A DNA stretch of 13,540 nt. It comes from Thermoflexus hugenholtzii JAD2. GTDB taxonomy: Bacteria; Chloroflexota; Dehalococcoidia; UBA2979. The position numbers were made by a program, and so were the translations under genes. This document shows, in pieces, positions 1-6,619 of this stretch; positions within the stretch are counted from its first letter, which is position 1, and the number at the start of each line of letters is the position of its first letter. Location of the stretch: contig CAMDBZ010000020.1 in assembly GCA_945889565.1 (NCBI GenBank), positions 1 to 13,540 of the forward strand, written 5' to 3'. Under the pieces are notes generated by a model. The model saw nothing but the letters and a program-made list of their open reading frames with translations, was not told where the DNA came from and searched no databases.

Positions 1-320
1 ACATCCACGGCGGCGGCCGCATCGGCGCGCTCGTCGAGCTGAACTGCGAGACCGACTTCGTCGCGCGCACCGATGCCTTCCGCCAGCTCGCGCGCGACAT
101 CGCGATGCAGGTCGCCGCGATGAGCCCGCTCGCGCTCACCGTCCAGGAGCTGCCGGGCGATGTCGTCGGCGACCCCGCGCAGCAGGCGCTGCTCTCGCAG
201 ACGTTCATCAAGGACGGCAGCCGCACCATCCAGGAGCTCATCCAGGAGCTGATCGCCCAGACCGGCGAGAACGTGCGCGTCGCCCGCTTCGCCCGCTTCG
301 AGCTCGGCGGCGCCGCCTAG
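1..320 (+). CDS. tsf: Elongation factor Ts, C-terminal part (5' truncated by window edge)
   Basis: EF-Ts is the guanine-nucleotide exchange factor that recycles EF-Tu from GDP to GTP in the cytoplasm. The frame is open from the window edge (codons start at base 3), and its first visible residues are IHGGGRIGALVELNCETDFV. This is the core EF-Ts signature (GRIG followed by E-NCETDFVAR). It continues with the family segment DIAMQVAAMSP and a short tail (QTFIKDGSRTIQELI, then TGENVRVARFARFELG) before TAG. Only about 105 residues are visible. The tail follows directly on the core domain, as in the short (about 165-200 residue) EF-Ts of Chloroflexota, Actinobacteria and Thermus, and unlike the long E. 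coli form. The gene is probably downstream of rpsB, outside the window. The next gene is frr after 27 nt, with no pyrH in between. An internal ATG at 105 is not the start, because conserved residues precede it. Confidence 0.95.
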   Translation, partial: IHGGGRIGALVELNCETDFVARTDAFRQLARDIAMQVAAMSPLALTVQELPGDVVGDPAQQALLSQTFIKDGSRTIQELIQELIAQTGENVRVARFARFELGGAA

Positions 321-347
321 CCCGTCGGCATCCCGAAGGGCCGCCAT

Positions 348-905
348 ATGAGCGACGACATCCTGCTCGACGCTGAAGACCGCATGGAGAAGGCGATCGA
401 GGCGTATCGCAACAACCTCGCCACGGTGCGCACCGGCCGCGCCTCCACCGCGCTGATCGAGCACCTGCAGGTGGCGCACTACGGCCAGAGCATGGCACTG
501 AACCAGCTCGCGACGCTCTCCGCGCCGGAGCCCCACCTGCTCACCGTGCAGCCGTGGGACCAGGGCACGCTCAACTCGATCATGAAGGCGATCCAGACGA
601 GCGACCTCGGCATCAACCCCTCCAACGATGGCCGGCTGATCCGCCTGCCCGTGCCGCCGCTCACCGAGCAGCGCCGCCGCGAGCTCGTGAAGCAGGTGCA
701 CGCCCGCGCCGAGGAAGCGCGCGTCGCCGTGCGCAACGTCCGCCGCCACGCCGTCGAGGAGCTGCGCAAAGAGCTGCGCGCCGGCGACCTGCCCGAGGAC
801 GAGGAGCGCCGCGAGGCCGAGGCCCTCGAGAAGCTCACGCACCAGTTCGGCGACCGCATCGAGGAGATCACGAAGGGCAAAGAGCGCGAGCTCCTTGCGG
901 TCTGA
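348..905 (+). CDS. frr: Ribosome recycling factor (RRF)
   Basis: RRF works with EF-G to split the post-termination ribosome from mRNA and tRNA. The protein has 185 residues, exactly the usual RRF length. The N-terminal helix contains RMEKAIEAYRNNLATVRTGRAS (residues 12-33; a hallmark of domain I). The middle carries the domain II stretch with YGQSMALNQLATLSAPEP and the segment IQTSDLGINPSNDGRLIRLP. The long C-terminal helices include RNVRRHAVEELRK, whose Arg132 matches the functionally essential arginine of E. coli RRF. The ATG start is supported by an AAGGG-type ribosome-binding site about 8 nt upstream. It lies 27 nt after tsf and is probably cotranscribed with it. A dispersed GC-rich repeat occupies the gap to cdsA, where uppS is found in many relatives. 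Confidence 0.97.
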   Translation: MSDDILLDAEDRMEKAIEAYRNNLATVRTGRASTALIEHLQVAHYGQSMALNQLATLSAPEPHLLTVQPWDQGTLNSIMKAIQTSDLGINPSNDGRLIRLPVPPLTEQRRRELVKQVHARAEEARVAVRNVRRHAVEELRKELRAGDLPEDEERREAEALEKLTHQFGDRIEEITKGKERELLAV

Positions 906-1034
906 CCCGCCCCCGCGTCCCGCCCCGCGCCTCCGCCCGGGGTGCCCCGTCGTCCTCCCCTCGCCCCGCCCCGCGGGGAGACGGGCCGGGGGTGAGGGTT
1001 CCCCGCTCGTTCGAGACTGCACAGTGAGCCGCTA
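906..1034. other. Intergenic gap frr-cdsA with repeat copy A
   Basis: This 129-nt gap is almost pure G and C. It holds the first copy of the dispersed GC-rich repeat (listed separately) and no credible ORF. I see no -10 hexamer and no clear ribosome-binding site for cdsA, so cdsA is probably translated from readthrough transcript. Confidence 0.7.
952..1005 (+). repeat. Dispersed GC-rich palindromic repeat, copy A
   Basis: This copy reads CTCCCCTCGCCCC, a short GC-rich centre, GCGGGGAGACGGGCCGGGGG, then TGAGGGTTCCCCGCT. The C-rich left arm can pair with the G-rich right arm to make a strong stem-loop. Three further copies lie in the window at 6646, 7679 and 9036, all in this orientation. By its 3' end (TGAGGGTTCCCCGCT) copy A groups with copy B. 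Similar GGGAGAGGG...GGTGAGGG intergenic repeats are scattered through many high-GC bacterial genomes. No transposase accompanies it here. Confidence 0.8.
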
Positions 1035-1922
1035 GTGCTGCGTCAGCGGCTCGCCGTCGCCGCCGTCGGGCTGCCCCTGCTTGCGCTCGCCGTCGCCGGC
1101 CCCGAGCCCGTGTTCGGCGCGCTCGTCACGCTCGTGCTCGCGCTCGCCGCCTTCGAGTTCGTGCGCGCCGCGCTCCCCGGCTCGCGCTCGAGCATCGAGG
1201 CGCGCGTGGCCGCCGCGGTCGTCGTCGCGCTCTTCGCCGCCTCCGCCCGCACCCTCGACGAGTTCCCGGAGCGCTCGCTGTTCGGCCTGATGGCCGTCGC
1301 TGCGATCACGCTCGCGGTGCTGCTCTGGCCCCGCCGCCCTGACGACACCTACGCTGGTCGCATCGCTCCGGAATCCGTGCCGCCGGCGGTACCGCCACCC
1401 ACGTGGTGGCTCGGCGGCGTGCTCTATCTCGCTGCCTTCGGCACGCACTGGTTGCTGCTGCGCACCGGCTACGACGGCCGCGCCTGGGTCATCGTCGCAC
1501 TCGCCGCCACCTTCGCCACCGACACCGGCGCGTACGCGGTCGGCCGGCTGCTGGGCCGCCACCTGTTCGTGCCGCGCATCTCGCCGCACAAAACGTGGGA
1601 GGGCGCGATCGGCGGCCTTGCTGCCGGTGCGCTCGCCACCGTCGCGCTCGTCGTGCTGCTGCCCGCGGAGGCGCGCCCCGGCTTCGCGCCCGAGCGACTC
1701 GTCGACACGCTGCGCGCGGGCTGGTGGCTCGCCCCGCTCGCCGTGCTGCTCCCGCTCGCCGCCATCGGCGGCGACCTCGTCGAGTCCGCGCTCAAGCGCG
1801 CGATGCACGTGAAGGACACCTCGCACCTGCTCCCCGGCCACGGCGGCCTGCTGGACCGCCTGGATTCCCTGCTCGCCACGGGGCCGTTGCTATACTGGTT
1901 CGTACAGTGGGCAACGCTCTGA
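1035..1922 (+). CDS. cdsA: Phosphatidate cytidylyltransferase (CDP-diacylglycerol synthase)
   Basis: CdsA makes CDP-diacylglycerol from phosphatidic acid and CTP in the cytoplasmic membrane, the branch point of phospholipid synthesis. The product has 295 residues with many hydrophobic segments from residue 6 on (AVAAVGLPLLALAV), as expected for this polytopic enzyme (usual length 260-300). The C-terminal third holds RISPHKTWEGAIGG, and residues 251-277 match the CDS family signature: SALKR, then KD, then the HGGLLDRLD core. The last residues form a hydrophobic helix. The start is GTG at 1035; an earlier GTG at 1024 runs into a stop after three sense codons. The next gene, dxr, starts inside the end of cdsA (16-nt overlap). 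uppS, often just upstream of cdsA in Chloroflexota, is absent here. Confidence 0.95.
   Translation: MLRQRLAVAAVGLPLLALAVAGPEPVFGALVTLVLALAAFEFVRAALPGSRSSIEARVAAAVVVALFAASARTLDEFPERSLFGLMAVAAITLAVLLWPRRPDDTYAGRIAPESVPPAVPPPTWWLGGVLYLAAFGTHWLLLRTGYDGRAWVIVALAATFATDTGAYAVGRLLGRHLFVPRISPHKTWEGAIGGLAAGALATVALVVLLPAEARPGFAPERLVDTLRAGWWLAPLAVLLPLAAIGGDLVESALKRAMHVKDTSHLLPGHGGLLDRLDSLLATGPLLYWFVQWATL
1888..1896 (+). promoter_or_regulatory. Candidate extended -10 promoter for dxr inside cdsA
   Basis: TGCTATACT fits an extended -10 element (TG-N-TATACT). It is strikingly AT-rich for its surroundings and ends 10 nt before the dxr GTG at 1907. A transcript initiating about 7 nt downstream would have almost no leader. 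No good -35 is visible, as is usual for extended -10 promoters. The bases also encode conserved hydrophobic CdsA residues, so coincidence is possible. Confidence 0.4.
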
Positions 1923-3061
1923 TCGGGCTCGCCATCCTCGGTTCCACGGGCTCGATCGGCGAGCAAACGCTTGCCGTCGTGCGCGCGCTGCCGGATCGCT
2001 TCCGCGTCGTCGCCCTCGGCGCAGGCGCCAACGTCGACGCCCTGCGCCGGCAGGTCGCCGAGTTCCATCCTGCCGCTGCGTGGGCCGCCCCCGGTCCGGA
2101 TGCCGACCGCCTCGCCGCGGAGCTCGGACGCGACGCCTGGCAGCCGCTCGAGGTGATGGCCGCGCGCCCCGACGTCGACGTCGTCGTCGTCGCCACGAGC
2201 GGCCTCGCCGGCCTCGCGCCCACGCTCGCCGCGCTGCGCGCGCGCAAGGCCGTCGCGCTCGCGAACAAGGAAGTGCTCGTCGTCGCCGGCCACGCCGTCC
2301 GCGAAGCGCTCGCGCACGGCGGCGACCTGCGCCCCGTCGACTCGGAGCACTCCGCGATCTGGCAGTGCCTGTGGGGCGAGCAGCCAGAACACATCGCCTC
2401 GCTCACGCTCACCGCATCAGGCGGCGCGTTCCGCGACCTCGACCCCGCTGCGCTCGACGCCGTCACGCCGGAGCAGGCGCTGCGCCACCCGACCTGGCGC
2501 ATGGGCCCGAAAGTCACCATCGACAGCGCGACGCTCTTCAACAAGGGCCTCGAGGCGATCGAGGCGCGCTGGCTCTTCGACGTGCCGCTTGCGCGCATCC
2601 ACGTCCTGCAGCATCGCGAGAGCGTGGTGCACTCGCTCGTCACCTTCACCGACGGCTCCGTGAAAGCGCAGCTCGGCGAACCCGACATGCGCCTGCCGAT
2701 CCAGTGCGCGCTCACCTATCCCGAGCGCGCGCCGCACGCGGTGATCGCGCCGCTGGACCTCGCCGGGCGCGGCGCGCTCAGCTTCGCGCCCGTCGACCAT
2801 GCGCGCTTCCCCGCGCTCGCCATCGCGCTCGAGGCCGGCCGCCGCGACGACACCTCCGCCGCCGCGCTCTCCGGCGCCGACGAGGCGGCCGTCGCGCACT
2901 TCCTCGCCGGCCGGCTGCGCTTCACTGACATCGCGCGCCTGCTCGCGCGCGCCCTCGACGCCCACGCGCCGCGCCGCGACCCGCAGCTCGACGAGCTGCT
3001 CGCCGCCGAGGCGTGGGGTCGCGCCTTCGTCGAGTCCGCCGTGCTCGCCGGAGCCCGCTAG
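1907..3061 (+). CDS. dxr: 1-deoxy-D-xylulose-5-phosphate reductoisomerase
   Basis: Dxr converts 1-deoxy-D-xylulose 5-phosphate to 2-C-methyl-D-erythritol 4-phosphate with NADPH and a divalent metal, the first committed step of the MEP isoprenoid pathway. The product has 384 residues (family 380-400). From the GTG start, LGSTGSIGEQT (residues 11-21) is the NADPH-binding loop and NKE (120-122) the conserved linker motif. VDSEHSAIWQ gives metal ligands D145 and E147, and NKGLEAIEARWLFD gives E216. HRESVVHS provides H242 (E. coli H257 by spacing), and GEPDMRLPIQCALTYPER is the family block. The open frame extends far upstream but only as a shadow inside cdsA; homology begins at LIGLAILGS, so GTG 1907 is the sensible start. 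It overlaps cdsA by 16 nt and is followed by rseP after 2 nt, indicating coupled translation. Confidence 0.95.
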   Translation: MGNALIGLAILGSTGSIGEQTLAVVRALPDRFRVVALGAGANVDALRRQVAEFHPAAAWAAPGPDADRLAAELGRDAWQPLEVMAARPDVDVVVVATSGLAGLAPTLAALRARKAVALANKEVLVVAGHAVREALAHGGDLRPVDSEHSAIWQCLWGEQPEHIASLTLTASGGAFRDLDPAALDAVTPEQALRHPTWRMGPKVTIDSATLFNKGLEAIEARWLFDVPLARIHVLQHRESVVHSLVTFTDGSVKAQLGEPDMRLPIQCALTYPERAPHAVIAPLDLAGRGALSFAPVDHARFPALAIALEAGRRDDTSAAALSGADEAAVAHFLAGRLRFTDIARLLARALDAHAPRRDPQLDELLAAEAWGRAFVESAVLAGAR

Positions 3062-3063
3062 CC

Positions 3064-4257
3064 ATGTCGACGCAGATGCCGCCCTCCATCCCCCCGGGCG
3101 CGCCCGACGAGCCGCGCCGCGCATCCATGGCGCGCACGATCAGCACCGCGCTCACCGTGCTCATCGCGCTGGCGGTCGCCGCCGTGTTCGCGCGCAGCGC
3201 GCTCTCCTCGGCGCTGATCTTCTTCGTCGTGCTCGTCAGCCTCGTCGTCGCGCACGAGCTCGCGCACTTCGCCACGGCGAAGCTCTTCGGCGTCCAGGTG
3301 CTCGAGTTCGGCGTCGGCTTCCCCCCGCGCATCGGCGCGAAGCGCTTCGGTGAGACCGAGTACTCGGTGAACTGGCTACCGCTCGGCGGCTTCGTGCGCC
3401 TGCTCGGCGAGGAGGACCCCAGCGACCCGCGCTCGCTGGCCGCGCATCCGAAGTGGCAGCGGCTGATCGTGCTGGTCTCAGGCTCGGTCATCAACCTGCT
3501 GCTGCCGATCGTGCTGTTCGCCTTCGCCTTCACCTGGCCGCACGAGGAAGCGATCGGCCGCGCACGCCTCGACAGCGTGCTCCCCGGCAGCCCCGCCGAG
3601 GCCGCCGGCCTGCGCGCCGGCGACGTCATCTACGAGGTCGGCGGCCGCAACGCCAAGAACGTCGCCGAGGCCGGCCGCTACATCCGCCTCAACCTCGGCC
3701 ACGAGACCGACTTCCTCGTGCAGCGCGACGGCGAGTTCGTCACCGTGCGCGTCACCCCGCGCTGGACCCCGCCCGACGGGCAAGGCCCCACCGGCATCGT
3801 GATCCTCCCGCAGCAGCCCTTCACCGAGCGCGTCGTGCAGCCGCCATGGCAGTCCCTCCCCAACGGCCTGCGCGCCACCGCCGAGTCCATGCTGCTCGCC
3901 CGCAACGAGCTGCTCTCGTGGTTCAAAGGCGGCGCCGCGCCCGCCGTCGCCGGCCCCGTCGCCATCGCCCAGACCACCGGCGAAGTCGCGAAGGAGGGCG
4001 GCATCTCGCCGCTGCTCGAGCTCGCCGCGCTGCTCTCCATCAACCTCGGCATCATGAACCTGCTGCCGCTCCCCATGCTCGACGGCGGCCGCGCCATGTT
4101 CGTCGTCATCGAGGTGCTCCGCCGCGGCCGCCGCATCGCCCCCGAGAAAGAAGCCCTCGTCCACCTCGTCGGCTTCGTCCTCTTCATCGTGCTCGCGGTC
4201 GTCGTCACCTTCTCCGACATCTCCCGCATCGTCGCGGGGGAAAGTCTGTTCAGGTAG
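3064..4257 (+). CDS. rseP: RIP metalloprotease RseP (site-2 protease family, M50)
   Basis: This is an intramembrane zinc protease of the S2P/M50 family that cleaves membrane-anchored regulators such as anti-sigma factors and remnant signal peptides. The protein has 397 residues. The first 22 are proline-rich and probably cytoplasmic; a hydrophobic helix follows at about 27-42. The second helix carries the zinc motif HELAH (residues 64-68) with E65 as catalytic base. GVGFPPRI and LPLGGFVRLLGEED are family blocks. One PDZ domain spans about residues 165-235 (SVLPGSPAEAAGLRAGDVI). The third metal-ligand segment NLLPLPMLDGGR has D340. A last helix (HLVGFVLFIVLAVVV) closes it. The ATG at 3064 has GGAG about 10 nt upstream and lies 2 nt after dxr; an alternative ATG is at 3127. 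It meets the SIR2-like gene tail to tail, 20 nt apart, with no obvious terminator hairpin. Confidence 0.94.
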   Translation: MSTQMPPSIPPGAPDEPRRASMARTISTALTVLIALAVAAVFARSALSSALIFFVVLVSLVVAHELAHFATAKLFGVQVLEFGVGFPPRIGAKRFGETEYSVNWLPLGGFVRLLGEEDPSDPRSLAAHPKWQRLIVLVSGSVINLLLPIVLFAFAFTWPHEEAIGRARLDSVLPGSPAEAAGLRAGDVIYEVGGRNAKNVAEAGRYIRLNLGHETDFLVQRDGEFVTVRVTPRWTPPDGQGPTGIVILPQQPFTERVVQPPWQSLPNGLRATAESMLLARNELLSWFKGGAAPAVAGPVAIAQTTGEVAKEGGISPLLELAALLSINLGIMNLLPLPMLDGGRAMFVVIEVLRRGRRIAPEKEALVHLVGFVLFIVLAVVVTFSDISRIVAGESLFR

Positions 4258-4277
4258 GGAGTGGATGAGCGCGGCGA

Positions 4278-5372
4278 CTAGGCTTCGAGGAAATCACTGA
4301 AGTTCACCGCCTGAACCCACGCGTTAAACCCGCCGCCCCACTGCCAGCGCTCGAAGTTCAACTCCCGCTGCGCGCCTGCCGTGAGTCCACCTGCGAGTCG
4401 CTCCGTCACAGCGCCTACCTCAGAATCGCTGCCTTGGCTGACGTTGCACAGCAGGGGCCGCTCCCCACCGCAGCCATTGCCGATAAGGCGCAGGATGTGG
4501 TCGTCGAGTCCGCTCGTACCGAGGAACAAGTACTTCGCGCAGTCCACCTGAAATGCCCGTAGCTTCTCGAAGTGCTCCTCTGGCGGCACGAGGTCCTTCC
4601 GGTCCTTGTTCGAGACCGGGGCGGTGATAGCCGGGTAAAGCCACACTGTTTGGGCGGTGGAATCCTGCCCGCGAAGGACGGTTCGCGTTCCGTTGGCTTC
4701 TTCCCGCATCCAGCCCGCAAGGGGGAATACTTCGGCCCAGGGCTCGCACATGGCAAGCCGCCGCTGAAACGTCGTCTCACCTCGATTTGCGCTCGCTAGT
4801 CGGTCGCGGAACTGATCTGCAGACTCTTCGGCGCCGCGCGCGTGGAGCCAGAACCAGTCGACTGAGCCATGAGGCTTAATCACCAATGGGTTTTGAACCC
4901 AGTAATCGGAGAGTCGATTGAAGTGACGGCCCAGCACCTGCGAAATGGCTTGCTCGAGCAGGCTGTCATAGTTAAGCGAAACGAAGGCCACCTCGTGGCC
5001 TGAATTCACAAGCCCTAGGACGAGCTGCGCGTACGTCTCAGTTCGTCCGTTCGGAAGATAGTCTCTGCCGCAGCGCGTGATTAGGGCGCGCAGGTACGGA
5101 GGAACGTCAACGAACGCACGCGACAGCTGCTGGTGTTCCGATGCGCGACGGAGCTCCCGTTCTAAGTCGACTTCGGGAGCTTGCAGCTGCGGCTGCGTGC
5201 TCTGTATGAGCTGCGCTCCAGGATAGCCGCCGAGCAGGCCTTGTACTCGCTGCACGCGCTCGAACAGTTGGCGAGCGAGCGGGGGCCGCCAATCCAGGTT
5301 CGCGATTCCGAGCCCATTCGCGCAGTCGTACGATGCACCGGCGCCGACAATGATTACTGCCTTCTTTGCCAT
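4278..5372 (-). CDS. SIR2-like NAD-binding domain protein (possible anti-phage or NAD-consuming enzyme)
   Basis: This 364-residue protein belongs to the SIR2-like group found in bacterial defence proteins rather than the classical sirtuins. Seen in the sequence: an N-terminal VIIVGAGASYD (residues 6-16, NAD-binding loop), FVSLNYDSLLEQA (N134 in the N-Y-D motif), and KPHGSVDW (166-173, H168). YLFLGTSGLDDHI (281-293) resembles the G-x-S-x-D/DxHI motif that closes these domains. In relatives such as ThsA and DSR2 the equivalent Asn and His are needed for NAD hydrolysis, so the active site looks intact. I see no zinc-binding cysteine cluster and no membrane segment. The last 60 residues are unassigned. 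Its GC content is visibly lower than its neighbours and it lies opposite to the operon, 20 nt from rseP and 74 nt from ispG, suggesting insertion by transfer. No HerA, TIR or SLOG partner is next to it. A defence role is inferred. Confidence 0.85.
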   Translation of the reverse strand: MAKKAVIIVGAGASYDCANGLGIANLDWRPPLARQLFERVQRVQGLLGGYPGAQLIQSTQPQLQAPEVDLERELRRASEHQQLSRAFVDVPPYLRALITRCGRDYLPNGRTETYAQLVLGLVNSGHEVAFVSLNYDSLLEQAISQVLGRHFNRLSDYWVQNPLVIKPHGSVDWFWLHARGAEESADQFRDRLASANRGETTFQRRLAMCEPWAEVFPLAGWMREEANGTRTVLRGQDSTAQTVWLYPAITAPVSNKDRKDLVPPEEHFEKLRAFQVDCAKYLFLGTSGLDDHILRLIGNGCGGERPLLCNVSQGSDSEVGAVTERLAGGLTAGAQRELNFERWQWGGGFNAWVQAVNFSDFLEA

Positions 5373-5378
5373 GGATTC

Positions 5379-5384
5379 AGGCTA
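5379..5384 (-). promoter_or_regulatory. -10 element of a probable leaderless promoter for the SIR2-like gene
   Basis: On the minus strand the bases read TAGCCT, then GAATCC, then the ATG start. A TANNNT hexamer exactly 6 nt before ATG places the transcription start at or next to the A of ATG. There is no Shine-Dalgarno sequence upstream of this ATG. The same arrangement occurs at ispG, the zinc-finger gene and proS. Confidence 0.6.
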
Positions 5385-5434
5385 GGACACAGCGCGCCCG
5401 TACGGCAACGTCGCGGCGACTGCCTCCCCTGCGT

Positions 5435-5440
5435 TACCAT
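5435..5440 (+). promoter_or_regulatory. -10 element of a probable leaderless promoter for ispG
   Basis: TACCAT is followed by six C and then ATG at 5447. The spacing is identical to that at proS (TACACT, CCCCCT, ATG). No ribosome-binding site is possible in the six C, so a leaderless transcript is likely. No -35 hexamer is recognisable. It stands back to back with the SIR2-like promoter in the 74-nt divergent gap. Confidence 0.6.
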
Positions 5441-5446
5441 CCCCCC

Positions 5447-6619
5447 ATGACCACCGACCTCCACCTCGTCGACGTGCAGCCGCGCAACCCCACCCGCGCC
5501 GTCCGCGTCGGCGCGCTCACCATCGGCGGCGGCGCGCCCATCGCCGTGCAGTCCATGGCCGCCACGCGCACCCAGGACATCGAGGCCACCACTCGCCAGG
5601 TGCAGCTGCTCGAAGCCGCCGGCGCCGACCTCGTGCGCATCGCCGTCGACTCCCGCAAGGACGTCGAGGCGCTCGCCCAGATCCGCGCGCGCACCCGCGT
5701 CCCGCTCTCCGTCGACTTGCAGGAGAACTACCGCCTCGCCGAGATCGTCGCCCCGCACGTCGACAAGATTCGCTACAACCCCGGCCACCTCTACCACCAC
5801 GAGCGCGACAAGCCCGTGCGCGACAAGGTCGCCTTCCTCGCCGAGATCGCCGAGCGGCACGACTGCGCGCTGCGCGTCGGCGTCAACTGCGGCTCTGTCG
5901 ACCCCGCGCAGACCGCCGCGCACCCCGGCGACGACGTCGGCGCGATGGTCGCGAGCGCGCTCGAGCACTGCGCGCTGCTCGACGACCTCGGCTTCACGCG
6001 CTACGTCGTCTCGCTCAAAGACTCCGACTGGCGGCAGGTCGTCGACGGCAACCGCCGCTTCGCCGCCGCGCGCCCCGACGTCCCGCTGCACCTCGGCGTC
6101 ACCGAGGCCGGCATGCCGCCCGACGGCATCATCAAGACGCGCATCGCCTTCGAGCAGCTGATTGCCGCGGGCATCGGCGACACCATCCGCGTCTCGCTCA
6201 CGCTGCCGTTCGAGCAGAAGGGCGAAGAGATCGCCGCCGGTCGCGACATCCTCGCCGACATCGCTGCCGGCCGCTTCCGCTCCGTCCCCCCGCGCTTCGG
6301 CGAAGGGCTGAACATCATCAGCTGCCCTTCCTGCTCGCGCGTCGAGAACGAAGCGTTCATCGACCTCGCGCGCCAGGTCAAAGAGCAGACCGCCTACGCC
6401 CAGGAGCACGCCATCACCATCGCCGTCATGGGCTGCCGCGTGAACGGCCCCGGCGAAACCGACGACGCCGACCTCGGCCTCTGGTGCGGCCCCGTCGCCG
6501 TCAACCTCAAGCGCGGCGCCACCGAGCTCGGCGCCTACCCCTACGACCAGGTGCTCGACCGCCTCCGCACCGAGCTCGACGCGATCATCGAGCAGCGCCG
6601 CGGCGCCGCCCCCGCCTAG
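5447..6619 (+). CDS. ispG: (E)-4-hydroxy-3-methylbut-2-enyl-diphosphate synthase (flavodoxin/ferredoxin type)
   Basis: IspG is the penultimate MEP-pathway enzyme, a [4Fe-4S] protein that reductively opens methylerythritol cyclodiphosphate to HMBPP. The protein has 390 residues, the two-domain bacterial type without the plant/Chlamydia insert. The N-terminal TIM barrel shows VGALTIGGGAPIAVQSM, TRTQDIEAT, ADLVRIAVDS, DKIRYNPGHL and LRVGVNCGSVD. The C-terminal domain has the cluster ligands C293 and C296 (ISCPSCSRVE) and C330 (MGCRVNGPGE), followed by E337. The frame is open upstream, but ATG 5447 matches the family N-terminus and is preceded by the leaderless -10. It ends in TAGTG, where the G of TAG begins a possible GTG start for the next gene. 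Other MEP genes in the window: dxr, now separated from ispG by rseP and the inserted SIR2-like gene. Confidence 0.96.
   Translation: MTTDLHLVDVQPRNPTRAVRVGALTIGGGAPIAVQSMAATRTQDIEATTRQVQLLEAAGADLVRIAVDSRKDVEALAQIRARTRVPLSVDLQENYRLAEIVAPHVDKIRYNPGHLYHHERDKPVRDKVAFLAEIAERHDCALRVGVNCGSVDPAQTAAHPGDDVGAMVASALEHCALLDDLGFTRYVVSLKDSDWRQVVDGNRRFAAARPDVPLHLGVTEAGMPPDGIIKTRIAFEQLIAAGIGDTIRVSLTLPFEQKGEEIAAGRDILADIAAGRFRSVPPRFGEGLNIISCPSCSRVENEAFIDLARQVKEQTAYAQEHAITIAVMGCRVNGPGETDDADLGLWCGPVAVNLKRGATELGAYPYDQVLDRLRTELDAIIEQRRGAAPA

Noticed and set aside
1032..1841. Minus-strand 269-codon frame opposite cdsA
   Set aside because: Mirror of the cdsA codons; Arg/Gly/Glu-rich with no fold-like pattern. The plus strand carries the family signature.
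1403..1906. 5' extension of the dxr frame back into cdsA
   Set aside because: The upstream part is Arg/Pro/His-rich, overlaps conserved CdsA sequence and precedes the normal Dxr N-terminus.
2585..2640. HRES instead of HPQS in Dxr as a damaged active site
   Set aside because: HKES/HRES is the ordinary variant in many bacteria (for example Bacillus), and the functional histidine H242 is kept.
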